From positions 738,977 to 802,976 of the forward strand of contig WACF01000001.1 of assembly GCA_026192395.1 (NCBI GenBank): a DNA stretch of 64,000 nucleotides, given 5' to 3'. Positions within the stretch are counted from its first letter, which is position 1. Each line of letters starts with the position of its first letter. This document shows positions 51,335 through 60,428 of the stretch, in pieces. A program made the position numbers and the translations under genes. Source of the DNA: Proteobacteria bacterium 005FR1 (GTDB taxonomy: Bacteria; Pseudomonadota; Gammaproteobacteria; Pseudomonadales; Cellvibrionaceae). The notes under the pieces were generated by a model that searched no databases, had not been told where the DNA came from, and saw only the letters and a program-made list of their open reading frames with translations.

Positions 51335-51952
51335 AGTCAAAAAACCGGATCTGGCGACAATAGTGCCGGGTCCGGCAATACGCCGTAAACCGAGCGGATA
51401 TTGCCGCGCAGATCGCGATAATCAGTCCGCTCGTCCTGCGCTTCGAGCAATACGGGCATGCGCAAAGAACGGAGCTTCGGGCGACCACATTTCCTCGCCG
51501 GACAATCATGTAGCTGACGTAACGACATTGTCGATACTCGCCAGTTGCTCGCCTTTTGTGGCGTCGGCGAAATCAGACCGGAATAGCTCAACGCCCAGAG
51601 AAGGTTAAAGACGTACTACCTAGGACCTTGCCTATGGCGATATCGGTTCATCCTTGATGGTGGTGATCACCGATTCGTTACTTCCGGCGAGCGGGCACGC
51701 CCGCGACGATTGTCAAGCGATCACCGCTTCGTTCACACCCCATGCGGATGCGATTCCGACTGCACTCTGCACCGGTTAGCGGGCGCCCATCACAGTAACA
51801 CTAAACCCTCCACATACAGCAGAACGTTCTTGGACTTTTTCTTCGATTTGTTCCGCGTCGGTTAACCATGACATGCGCGTCCGCTTAAGCACAGGCGAAG
51901 GCCAGAGCCCACGCCGATCTCGCGAGAGAAACGTGAAGGGGGCGTGCTGGAT
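51335..51952. other. Long non-coding region
   Basis: A 618-base region between convergent genes. Short frames on both strands (up to about 120 codons) have no ribosome sites or family traits. I see no tRNA, terminator hairpin or repeat that I can support. It may be decayed coding sequence. Confidence 0.4.
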
Positions 51953-52747
51953 TTAGCCAGGCGCGTCGATGCGACGGTAGAGCGCTTCCAGTAAGCTGTA
52001 GACGCCGAAGGCGAACAGACCGGCGGCTACAACCGCCAACAACCAGGGGCCATAACTGGAATTCCGAAGCGCTCCAAGCGCTTCGGCAATGCCGCTTACC
52101 TCTCCCTGCTGGGCAGTGAATACCGAATCGAGGAAAAACCAACCGATGATTAACCACACTACGCCACGCGCGATCAGCCCGAATTGACATACCGGCCGTG
52201 CCCAGTTCCGCTGGTTAGCGGGGATATGCATGTAACGTTCGAACCGCGCTGACCAGCCTTTGAAGATATGGGCGAAGCCGGCAATGATCACGGCGATGCC
52301 CACCACGGCGAATACCACCTGCCCCCACTCAGATCCCAGTAAGGTCTGGGCCTGGCCTTTCCCGGAGGATCCTCCACCACCGCTGCCGATCAGCAGCTGA
52401 AATGTCCATACCGCCAGCGCCAAATGCGTGATTGCACTAACCATCAGCCCTGTACGGATGGCGATTCCTTTGGCCGAATGGCCGTGGTGATCCACGTCCT
52501 GCACCGACTGAATAAAGCGCCACACCACATAACCCAACAGGCCCACCACCATAGCCCAGAGCAAGACTTGGCCAAACGGTTGGCTGAAAATCTTGAGAAT
52601 GGCCCCTCGGGCATCGGTGGTACTGCCACCCTCTCCGAAGGCGGCCAGCAGCGCGAGCCCACCAATAACAAGGTAAACCACACCGCGCGCAGCATAGCCA
52701 AGCTGCGCCCAGTGTTTGAAGCTTCGTTGCAGAGCCACATCGGTCAT
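51953..52747 (-). CDS. DUF1206 membrane protein
   Basis: A 264-residue integral membrane protein with six hydrophobic helices arranged as three repeated helix pairs. Each pair starts with a GxxARGVVxLxIG-type motif (LGYAARGVVYLVIGGLAL and FGLIARGVVWLIIGWFFL), the DUF1206 signature. A glycine-rich loop (GSGGGGSSGKG) lies near residue 125. Function unknown. Start: ATG 52747 with AAGGAGG. Confidence 0.88.
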   Translation of the reverse strand: MTDVALQRSFKHWAQLGYAARGVVYLVIGGLALLAAFGEGGSTTDARGAILKIFSQPFGQVLLWAMVVGLLGYVVWRFIQSVQDVDHHGHSAKGIAIRTGLMVSAITHLALAVWTFQLLIGSGGGGSSGKGQAQTLLGSEWGQVVFAVVGIAVIIAGFAHIFKGWSARFERYMHIPANQRNWARPVCQFGLIARGVVWLIIGWFFLDSVFTAQQGEVSGIAEALGALRNSSYGPWLLAVVAAGLFAFGVYSLLEALYRRIDAPG

Positions 52748-52991
52748 AGTCGCCTCCTTGCGTGCGCACAGCTGACGTCTTATGCAGAGTCAAGCTGCTC
52801 CGTTACCAATGCAAAGCATGCACCAGCATGGTTGGTGGTTCATATCCTACATGCAGCAGCGACAACTTCTTCGATCGCCCGAGGAATAGAGCTTGCAGAA
52901 ATCCGCCAGATCTTGCTGTGGCCAACCGGACCGCAATGAGCGACCTAGCGGATGCGTCAGAGAAAAGATATCAAGGCAGGGAGGGCCAACA

Positions 52992-54146
52992 ATGCTTGCA
53001 ATGAATTACCGCGGGCCGCAGCGCGTCCGCATTGACCACAAGCCGACGCCAGAGATACTGCACCCGGAAGATGCCATCGTCCGGGTGACTCGCTCGTGTA
53101 TTTGCGGCTCGGATTTACATCTCTACAATGGCGCGGTTCCCGACACGCGAATCGGCACAACGTTCGGACATGAATTTACGGGCATTGTGGAGGACGTCGG
53201 GTCCGATGTGACGAAGCTCAAGGTCGGCGACCACGTACTAGTTCCATTCAACATTGCCTGTGGGCGCTGTGCTTTTTGCCAGCAGGAGCTCTATGGCAAC
53301 TGCCATGAGTCCAACCCCGAGGCCACCGCTGCCGGTGGCATTTTTGGCTACTCCCATACAGCGGGGGGTTATGAAGGTGGCCAGGCGGAATATGTGCGCG
53401 TGCCTTATGCGAACGTAAGCCCCATGGTGCTGCCCCCAGGGATGGACCCGGATGATGCGGTCATGCTTACCGATGTAGTGCCCACCGGCTACCAGGCCGC
53501 GGAAATGGGCGGTATTCAGAAAGGCGACACGGTGATGATTTTCGGCGCGGGACCCATCGGCATCATGGCAGCCCGCTGTTCATGGCTATTCGGCGCGGGC
53601 CGTGTGATCATTATTGATCAGCTCGACTATCGGATCGAATTCGCCGCCCGCTACGCGCAATGCGAAGCCTACAACTTTCGCGACATCGGCGACCCTGTCG
53701 TATTTGCCAAGCGCACCACCGATTCGCTCGGCGCTGATGTATGCATCGACGCCGTAGGCGCGGACGCTGCCGGTAGTGCGATGCAGACCCTCACCGGCCG
53801 CAAACTGAAACTGCAGTCCGGCTCGGCCACTGCACTGCACTGGGCCATCAATTCCGTCAAGAAAGGCGGCATCGTCTCGATTGTCGGGGTTTACGGCCCC
53901 ACGGATACGCTGGTCCCGATCGGAAACGTCGTCAACAAAGGGATTACCATTCGGGCAAACCAGGCCTCGGTGAAGCGGCTTCTGCCGCGGCTGATCGAAC
54001 ACGTGCAAAACGGGATCATCGAGCCGAAGGCCCTGATAACCCATCGCTTACCGCTTGAGGAGGTTTCGGCGGGCTACCGTATTTTTTCAGAGAAGCTGGA
54101 TCACTGCATCAAACCGGTTCTGATTCCGCCGTCGGCGCGCATGTGA
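52992..54146 (+). CDS. Zinc-dependent alcohol dehydrogenase, formaldehyde-dehydrogenase-like
   Basis: A 384-residue medium-chain dehydrogenase. Catalytic zinc ligands Cys38 (CICGSDLH), His60-Glu61 (FGHEF) and structural zinc cysteines at about 90, 93, 96 and 104 are present. The nucleotide-binding motif is GAGPIGIMAA. The close similarity to glutathione-independent formaldehyde dehydrogenases is seen in the insert between the structural zinc lobe and the coenzyme domain (GGIFGYSHTAGGYEGGQAEYVRVPYA). Start: ATG 52992 with GGGAGG; longer frame has no support. A small unknown protein gene follows within 41 bases. Confidence 0.88.
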   Translation: MLAMNYRGPQRVRIDHKPTPEILHPEDAIVRVTRSCICGSDLHLYNGAVPDTRIGTTFGHEFTGIVEDVGSDVTKLKVGDHVLVPFNIACGRCAFCQQELYGNCHESNPEATAAGGIFGYSHTAGGYEGGQAEYVRVPYANVSPMVLPPGMDPDDAVMLTDVVPTGYQAAEMGGIQKGDTVMIFGAGPIGIMAARCSWLFGAGRVIIIDQLDYRIEFAARYAQCEAYNFRDIGDPVVFAKRTTDSLGADVCIDAVGADAAGSAMQTLTGRKLKLQSGSATALHWAINSVKKGGIVSIVGVYGPTDTLVPIGNVVNKGITIRANQASVKRLLPRLIEHVQNGIIEPKALITHRLPLEEVSAGYRIFSEKLDHCIKPVLIPPSARM

Positions 54147-54186
54147 GCACCACTGGAACAAAAAGAGCGACAGGAGGAGACAAGGG

Positions 54187-54813
54187 ATGGACAATACACC
54201 GCACTCAAGCCGCACAATGAACGAGCGTTCACCTGAAGACCTCTCACCCGAAGGTCGTTCACCTGACGACCTTTCCCCCGAAGACAAAGCCATCGCGTTA
54301 GCCGTGCAGGCGCGCAGAAAAGCTCTTGCGGAAATGCCCGACAAACAAGCGCAAATCAAAGGCTGGGGAATCGACGCGGACCCTAAAAACGATCCCACCT
54401 ACCCGATGAAGAAACGCAACAATGCCGAGCACGCAGGTTACAGTTGGGAGCGGCCGCCGCAGCAGCCGGTTAACCTGGAAGTCTTCCATTCGGTGGAGCG
54501 CCCGAACATCACCGCCGTGTTCGGAACTGCCGCACCACCATCGGGAGTGAGTGGAGCCATCCGCCGCGCTGCTTTCAGGAAAAGCGAAAATGACTACGGC
54601 CATTGGGTGCCTCTGTTGATGGCCGACCGAATCAACATGATCGAGGGCATGCTCGACGACGTGAGCCATGGTCGGCTACCGAACCTCTACGAGGAAAAAG
54701 GTTTGCGGGCGGACTGGCGTCATGATCGAGAAATGTTTCTGGCCAAGGCGGTTCTCGGCGTCGGCGTTGCCGCGCTTGCGATCATGTACCTTCGCCAGGA
54801 GCGCCGCGCCTGA
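54187..54813 (+). CDS. Unknown protein with Ser-Pro-Glu-Asp repeats and C-terminal helix
   Basis: A 208-residue protein. An N-terminal stretch has three to four degenerate units of [RDL]-SP-[ED]-[DG] (ERSPEDLSPEGRSPDDLSPEDK). A Pro/Asn-rich middle part follows, and the C-terminus has one hydrophobic helix (FLAKAVLGVGVAALAIMYL, about 185-203), so it is probably membrane-associated. I do not recognise the family. It lies 41 bases after the alcohol dehydrogenase gene with a GGAGGAGACAAGGG site and is probably co-transcribed. Confidence 0.6.
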   Translation: MDNTPHSSRTMNERSPEDLSPEGRSPDDLSPEDKAIALAVQARRKALAEMPDKQAQIKGWGIDADPKNDPTYPMKKRNNAEHAGYSWERPPQQPVNLEVFHSVERPNITAVFGTAAPPSGVSGAIRRAAFRKSENDYGHWVPLLMADRINMIEGMLDDVSHGRLPNLYEEKGLRADWRHDREMFLAKAVLGVGVAALAIMYLRQERRA

Positions 54814-54820
54814 ACCTCGA

Positions 54821-55462
54821 TCAGCTGCGACGCAGTCCGCTGCGCTCCAGACGCCAGCAGAGCGTGTCGATGCGGTCCTGCCCAAAAAAGGGTTCCCCCT
54901 CGAACACCAAGGTGGGCACACCCCAGTGTCCGGCTTCCGCGAGCATCTCCTGGTTGCGCTCGATTTCCTGCATGTGATCACCGTTTTCGATAGCCCGATC
55001 CATGCTGGCGAGTTCTAGGCCGGCCCGTTCAGCCGCCCGCGCCAGGTGATCGCCTTCGTGCCAGTCGCGCGTGCCGCCAAACAGCAAGTGCGAAACCTCG
55101 TAGGCGAATTCGATGCCCCTGCCCCGGCGCTGCGCTTCCACGCCCAACTTGCTGAGACGGAAGATGTAAGGCTGGTCATCGGCAACTTTTAGGGTCTCCA
55201 GATCCTGAACGATCGGGTCTGGCCGCGGCCAGCGGTTGGGCATACCCAAAAACTCCGCCCTTCTCGCCCAATCCATCGCAATATAGCGTGACCGCTTTGC
55301 ATTCTCTGCGTTGAATAATGCTTCCGGGCTGCGGATGGCGATCGGCAAGACCACTCGCAAATTGACGTTCACCTGATATTTGTCCCGAATGTCGAGCATG
55401 CCCGGCGTGGCCAGGTAGGAATACGGACTTCTGAATGACCAAAAAACATCGACACTTTTCAA
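54821..55462 (-). CDS. DsbA-family / 2-hydroxychromene-2-carboxylate isomerase-like protein
   Basis: A 213-residue thioredoxin-fold protein of the HCCA isomerase group. The active-site segment is FWSFRSPYSYLA, where the usual CXXC is SPYS, as in glutathione-dependent isomerases. C-terminal motif GHWGVPTLVFEGEPFFGQDRID is family typical. Start: TTG 55462 with GGAGGCAGTC upstream. No aromatic degradation genes are nearby, so the substrate is unknown. It is convergent with the gene ending at 54813. Confidence 0.82.
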   Translation of the reverse strand: MKSVDVFWSFRSPYSYLATPGMLDIRDKYQVNVNLRVVLPIAIRSPEALFNAENAKRSRYIAMDWARRAEFLGMPNRWPRPDPIVQDLETLKVADDQPYIFRLSKLGVEAQRRGRGIEFAYEVSHLLFGGTRDWHEGDHLARAAERAGLELASMDRAIENGDHMQEIERNQEMLAEAGHWGVPTLVFEGEPFFGQDRIDTLCWRLERSGLRRS

Positions 55463-56002
55463 GACTGCCTCCGAACACCTAGATCAATTTTTGACTGTGA
55501 AGTAGCAAGACATCTTACTACAAACTCTTCGACTATTGTTGAGCCTAAGCAAGCGGCCCTGTGTTCATGCCGCGGCTCACAAGCACCATCATAGACCACA
55601 CGGCGCAAACGAGTGCACGAATCTGGGATTGCGTGATGATCACGCACTTGCCTGACTGACAAGATCGTCTTTTCCTTTCGGTTTTTCCGTGCAAGCACGG
55701 CCTTTTTTCCAACTTCGATACCCACAGTTTCCTTGGTATTGAACTTGCCTCCTCGCGACCACGATAGATGCAGATATTTCAAAACCAGTAAGTCTAGCTA
55801 ACGATAAACATCTGACTTGGTCCATTTCTTCGGTGCATGCAGCCCCACCTCTGCCCCGAAGCTGTTTCGTTGTACGGTGTACGGTTTTTTTTACAAATAA
55901 TTTGCTTTACGCCACTCGTACGTAGACGCTGGTGATGAGTGACAGGTAAATCTCGTTCTGGTGCTGAATCATGCTGTGGTGAATCAAAGGAAAAACAAAG
56001 AC
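55463..56002. other. Regulatory region upstream of the alginate-type operon
   Basis: A 540-base gap without a supported gene. It contains a short hairpin CCGTGCAAGCACGG followed by CCTTTTTT at about 55687-55708, a possible weak terminator. The region around 55860-55915 is AT-rich and may hold the operon promoter. A 107-codon minus-strand frame here has no ribosome site. Confidence 0.45.
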
Positions 56003-57634
56003 ATGGAAAAGTCAGCGCGTGTTATCAAAGAGGTGGCCAGTCAGCGTCGCCATTTTCGTATCGCCGCTCCGATCAACATCACCATTCTGAGCGACGACAA
56101 ACCTCCCGAAACACACGTCACGAAGAACTGGAGTGTTGGGGGTTTCTGTATTGACAGTTACCACGGGAATGCGAATCCGGGAGATCAGATCTACGTCAGA
56201 ATCGATATTGCCTTCAGCGGCTTTTACATCTCATTTGTAAATACTTCTCGCATCGTTAGGGCTAGTCCCGACGGCGAATTGGCCGCGGAGTTTGTCGAGC
56301 TCGAGGAAAGAAACCGAGCTCTTCTGAAGCATTTCTCGGATTCTCTTATATCGGGCGAGATGACCGCGGTCGAAGACATTCTGCAACGTATCGACATCCC
56401 GGTGACGCCAGTCTCGGAGAAACCCGACAAAAGCAAGAAAACCGATTCCGACCCTGACCGACGAAACCGGCGCACCGCTGCCAAAAGCGCGTTCTATCTC
56501 CTGGCTGGGTTTCTGTTGGCCGTCTACGCCTTCAATACTGTCTACACAAATGTATTTAAGGTAAGAGTGGTATCGGCCGCCCTTGCCGCCAGTGACAGTG
56601 TCGTTGACTCTCCTCTCGCAGGCACCGTGGACGAAGCCTATGTCGCGGTTGGTGACAAGGTCCGACAAGGCGACCCCCTGTTCTATATCCGCGACGACGA
56701 TACCCTGGAAAGCGTGGAAATGGCGAGACTCAACGTCGTTGGTTCGCTTGCCAACCTCGAGGAGAAACAACGTGAGCTTGAGTCGCAAAGGGACCTGCTG
56801 GAAAGCTACCGGAAGTTCGGCAACAACGAGCTTGAGATTGCCAGAGCTAAAACGGCTGCGTTAAGAGAACGGCTGCGATTGGCGGAGAAACGCTACGAAC
56901 GCAACGCCGAGCTCAATCGTAGTGGTCTGCTCAGCGACGACATGCTCGACAAGATCGCCGAAGATCTGATCGTTCTGAAGGCTGACCTTCAGGTGGCCGT
57001 GGCCGAGGAAACGATGGCCCGCAGTGCCGTGCAAGAAATCGATAACGGCCGCTTTTACACCGACAACCGTCTCGAGGGAAAGGTCGCCGAACTGGAAGCG
57101 GCGGTGGCGGCGGCCCAGCATCGGGTCGATCTGGAACGCCGAAAGCTCGATCTCATCGAGAAGCGCCGCCTGCGACTGCAAGTGTCGGCCCCCACTGATG
57201 GTAAGGTAGTGAGCCTCTATACCGGCAAATACCAGCTCATTGAAAAGGGCCAGCCCTTGCTTGTGCTTGAGCAGGAGGGCGAAAAGGAAGTGGAGGCCTT
57301 TGTATCAGCGCGGGATCTGGACCGAGTCAATCTCGATCGTCCCGCGACGATCTACTTCGAAGGCAAGACCCGAGGTCTGATGGCCACGGTAGCCAGTGTA
57401 GAGCGCCACCGGGTCCAGGGCCTTGATGGCGAATTGGCAGCGCCGCAGACGATGAGACTCAAGCTCGCGTTCGCGACGGACGATACGGATATGTCAGTTC
57501 ATCAACTGCCGAACGGTTTTCCGGTAACGGTGGAATTCTCCACCCGTCCACTGACCGACCGTATGCCCCTGCTCTCCTTTGTCGGTGGACTGATCACCAC
57601 ATCCGTGCCCGGCGGCCAGGGGGAAGAACAATGA
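56003..57634 (+). CDS. Alg44-like PilZ and HlyD-type protein
   Basis: A 543-residue inner-membrane protein. An N-terminal PilZ domain has the c-di-GMP motifs QRRHFR (14-19) and NWSVGG (42-47). One transmembrane helix (about 162-184) follows, then a periplasmic HlyD/membrane-fusion domain with a long coiled coil (about 245-400) and barrel-like lobes. This is the layout of Alg44, which activates the Alg8 synthase on c-di-GMP binding. The gene lies upstream of the lyase and Alg8-like genes. Start: ATG 56003; AAAGGA lies about 12 bases upstream, and a longer frame from GTG 55961 is also open. The coiled coil is longer than I recall for Pseudomonas Alg44. Confidence 0.82.
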   Translation: MEKSARVIKEVASQRRHFRIAAPINITILSDDKPPETHVTKNWSVGGFCIDSYHGNANPGDQIYVRIDIAFSGFYISFVNTSRIVRASPDGELAAEFVELEERNRALLKHFSDSLISGEMTAVEDILQRIDIPVTPVSEKPDKSKKTDSDPDRRNRRTAAKSAFYLLAGFLLAVYAFNTVYTNVFKVRVVSAALAASDSVVDSPLAGTVDEAYVAVGDKVRQGDPLFYIRDDDTLESVEMARLNVVGSLANLEEKQRELESQRDLLESYRKFGNNELEIARAKTAALRERLRLAEKRYERNAELNRSGLLSDDMLDKIAEDLIVLKADLQVAVAEETMARSAVQEIDNGRFYTDNRLEGKVAELEAAVAAAQHRVDLERRKLDLIEKRRLRLQVSAPTDGKVVSLYTGKYQLIEKGQPLLVLEQEGEKEVEAFVSARDLDRVNLDRPATIYFEGKTRGLMATVASVERHRVQGLDGELAAPQTMRLKLAFATDDTDMSVHQLPNGFPVTVEFSTRPLTDRMPLLSFVGGLITTSVPGGQGEEQ

Positions 57635-58782
57635 TTCCAGCCTTTCCGCAGATCGCCAGCATGATCCCGACAATTTTCGGAGCGCTGCTCTCGATGGCAC
57701 TTTCCTTCGGCGCCAGTGCGCAGGATTGCAGCCAGAGCCTATGGCCGGAGCAGGACGTCGCTGCTGCGCTGAAGGCGGATAACGATGTTCGCGAGGCCCT
57801 TTTGCGGCAGGCAAAAAAAGCAGTCCTGCATCCGCCGGCTGCGGTTGTCGTCCTGCGCAGTGCCGGGGTCAGGGACAAGACCGATCCGCAGCTCGTCAAA
57901 ACTCGACGCGCCTTTCGCGATGCGGATCATGCCGTCATCAGCGCACTGGCGTTCCGGGTCAGCGGCGAGAGACGCTATCTTGATCACGCTCGTGACATTC
58001 TGTTGCACTGGTCAGCGACCAACAAGCCGACCGGACATCCGATTGATGAGACAAGACTGGAAGGTTTGATCTGGTCGTTCGCCGTCCTTTGCGATCAGCT
58101 GAATGGAAGTGACCGGAACCGCGTCCTCGATTATTTCGAACGACTTTATACCGCCAAGCAGCATTGGGAGTTCGGCCCGCAGACCGCCGTCAATAATCAC
58201 CGGACTCATCACCTGAAGCTGATGATTCTTCTCGACCGGGTGCTCTCGCAGGCCTCGCGGCTCACCCGCGATCGACAAGCAGCGGAACTGCATCTGAGCA
58301 ATAACCTGGACCCCGACACTGGTGTTTCAGTGGACTACCGCCAGCGGGACGCCCTCTTTTACCACGTGTACAACCTCGAGGCCTGGCTCGAAATCGAGCT
58401 GCTCACCAGCTGCTGTAGCGAAACGGTCGACGCGGCCTTCCGCTTCGCCGCCGACAGGATTCTCCGTGGCGAGACCGGTGGGGAGTTTGCCGGATCCACG
58501 GCCGCAATCGACCGCGCACGCGCCGAAGCCGGCTTCGACTACGCACGACGCGACGACTACGACGTAGAGCGTTTCTCACGAGCCATGCTGGTTTATTCCA
58601 CTCTGCGGCCGCATACGGTAAGCCCCGAACTGTGGCAACGGGTGAAACAACCAGAACAGGACTCCAGGCTCATCTTCATTCTGGTGCGCAAGCTACTCCT
58701 CACCGGAACAGACAGGCCACAAACAAAGAAGTCACTGACTAAGAAATCAGCGAACAGTATCGAAAAACAAAAAGCGCAGTAA
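57631..58782 (+). CDS. algL: Alginate lyase-like PL5 protein
   Basis: A 383-residue exported protein. Signal: MIPTIFGALLSMALSFGASA-type, cleaved near residue 30. It matches alginate lyases of family PL5: TAVNNHRTHHLKL (Asn-Asn-His at 188-190) and a downstream YRQRDALFYHVYNLEAW, where the catalytic Tyr is expected at 244 or 247. AlgL removes misrouted alginate from the periplasm. It is slightly longer than usual with a Lys-rich tail (KKSLTKKSANS). The ATG overlaps the stop of the Alg44-like gene by four bases. Confidence 0.78.
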   Translation: MIPAFPQIASMIPTIFGALLSMALSFGASAQDCSQSLWPEQDVAAALKADNDVREALLRQAKKAVLHPPAAVVVLRSAGVRDKTDPQLVKTRRAFRDADHAVISALAFRVSGERRYLDHARDILLHWSATNKPTGHPIDETRLEGLIWSFAVLCDQLNGSDRNRVLDYFERLYTAKQHWEFGPQTAVNNHRTHHLKLMILLDRVLSQASRLTRDRQAAELHLSNNLDPDTGVSVDYRQRDALFYHVYNLEAWLEIELLTSCCSETVDAAFRFAADRILRGETGGEFAGSTAAIDRARAEAGFDYARRDDYDVERFSRAMLVYSTLRPHTVSPELWQRVKQPEQDSRLIFILVRKLLLTGTDRPQTKKSLTKKSANSIEKQKAQ

Positions 58783-58831
58783 CTGACGGACCGGAATTCA
58801 GAAGAACCAAGAAGAAACGGACCAGTAAGTG

Positions 58832-60382
58832 ATGGAAGAACAAGAAGTAGCACACAGGGATAGTCGCTTTCATTGGAGCTGGCAGGACCTTATCCACCTT
58901 CTGCTGCTGCTCGCCGTGACCGCTTGGATCCTGTCCACCATCCCCAATCGCTTTTGGGATAACGATAGTGTCCAGCTAGCGATTGCATTGGGAGTGATCG
59001 GCATCTGGCGCTACGGCTGGTGGTTCATTCACTTTGTGCGCGCGCAGATCTACCAGCGGGTGGTTTATCCACGTAAACGGTCCCGGGCGGCTCGGCTATG
59101 GAGCAACGACTGGCGACCGGACAACCTTTACTTCATGATGACCACCTACCGGGAGAACCGCCGGGTGACCGAGCAGGTACTCGCCAGTATTTTGCGGGAG
59201 TCCCGCGAAGTCGGCGTCCCGGCCAAGCTGTTCGTGGGCAGTGGGGATGCCTACGACGAAGAAGTCATTGAAAATTTTCTGCAGCGACACGGACGCGGGA
59301 TCGACCTTTCCGTCATCATCGTTCGCCAGAACAAACCCGGCAAGCGCTTCGCCATCGGGCTCGCGTTGCGCGCCATGTCCCGGCACGGCGTCGACGGGAA
59401 CGATCCGGTGGTTTTCCTGGATGGGGACTCTATTCTCGCGCCGGCTTGCCTGCGGCGCTGCCTACCCTTGTTTCAGCTTGACCGCGCTCTGGTCGCGCTC
59501 ACCACCGACGAGCGGGTGGAGGTAGAGGAAGGACCCGGCTGGATCCGCTCCTGGCTCGACCTGCGCTTCGCCCAGCGACATCTTGCGATGCAGTCCCATG
59601 CCTTGTCGAACAAGGTGCTCACGCTGACCGGGCGGATGTCGATTTTTCGCGCGGCAAATGTGGTGAAAAACGATTTCATCCGCACGGTGGAAGCCGACCA
59701 CCTCGAGCACTGGCTCTGGCATGAATTCAGGTTTCTGTCGGGGGATGACAAAAGCACCTGGTACTGGCTGCTCAAAAACGGCGGAAACATGCTGTACGTG
59801 CCGGATGCACTGGTCATTACGGTGGAGCGGATCGAGGGCAATGGCTACGAGCGCATGGTGCAGAACCTGCTCCGCTGGTCCGGCAACGTTTTACGCAACG
59901 GCGCCCGCGCGCTGGCTCTCGGCCCACGCCACGTCGGCTCGTTCATCTGGTGGTGCATTCTCGATCAACGCATCGCCATGTGGACAACACTGATCGGTCC
60001 GATGAGTGCGCTGATCCTCGCGGTCTTCGTCGACCTGATGGCGATTCCTGCCTACCTCGCCTGGGTACTGATCACCCGCACCTTCCTTTCACTTCTGCTG
60101 TATCCCTACGCGCGACGGATACAGGTCTCGTTTCCGTTCTTCCTGTTCGCCAACCAGTTGCTGAATGCTCTGGTCAAGGTCTACCTCATCTTCCGGCTGC
60201 CGAAGCAGCGTTGGATGAACCGTGGCGACCAGCGTTCGGCCGCAGGCGGTAACGCCGCGTTGATTTTATTTCGCAACTACATGGCCGGTTACCTGACCAC
60301 ATTCTGGGTCGGGCTGCTGGCTTTTTCACTGCTCGTGTACTTGGGAGTGCTTCATCCGCTGCCGCTGGATCTGGGGTTCTGA
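58832..60382 (+). CDS. alg8: Alg8-like alginate synthase (GT2)
   Basis: A 516-residue membrane glycosyltransferase of family 2. One or two N-terminal helices, the catalytic region with FLDGDS (195-200), GDD at 304-306 and QNLLRW (344-349), then about four C-terminal helices. It uses GDP-mannuronate to polymerise mannuronan. Similar placement of HLE-W-RF-L-SGDDKSTWYWLL is seen in Alg8. Start: ATG 58832, directly after an in-frame GTG at 58829; ribosome site weak. Its partner is the PilZ protein two genes upstream. Confidence 0.88.
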   Translation: MEEQEVAHRDSRFHWSWQDLIHLLLLLAVTAWILSTIPNRFWDNDSVQLAIALGVIGIWRYGWWFIHFVRAQIYQRVVYPRKRSRAARLWSNDWRPDNLYFMMTTYRENRRVTEQVLASILRESREVGVPAKLFVGSGDAYDEEVIENFLQRHGRGIDLSVIIVRQNKPGKRFAIGLALRAMSRHGVDGNDPVVFLDGDSILAPACLRRCLPLFQLDRALVALTTDERVEVEEGPGWIRSWLDLRFAQRHLAMQSHALSNKVLTLTGRMSIFRAANVVKNDFIRTVEADHLEHWLWHEFRFLSGDDKSTWYWLLKNGGNMLYVPDALVITVERIEGNGYERMVQNLLRWSGNVLRNGARALALGPRHVGSFIWWCILDQRIAMWTTLIGPMSALILAVFVDLMAIPAYLAWVLITRTFLSLLLYPYARRIQVSFPFFLFANQLLNALVKVYLIFRLPKQRWMNRGDQRSAAGGNAALILFRNYMAGYLTTFWVGLLAFSLLVYLGVLHPLPLDLGF

Positions 60383-60428
60383 AGTGGATTCGTGACAGCG
60401 ATCTAAACTGCAACAGGGGATGTGCATC

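Noticed and set aside
55459-55782. 107-codon minus-strand open frame upstream of the HCCA isomerase-like gene
   Set aside because: No ribosome site, no recognisable features, and it contains a hairpin with T-run.
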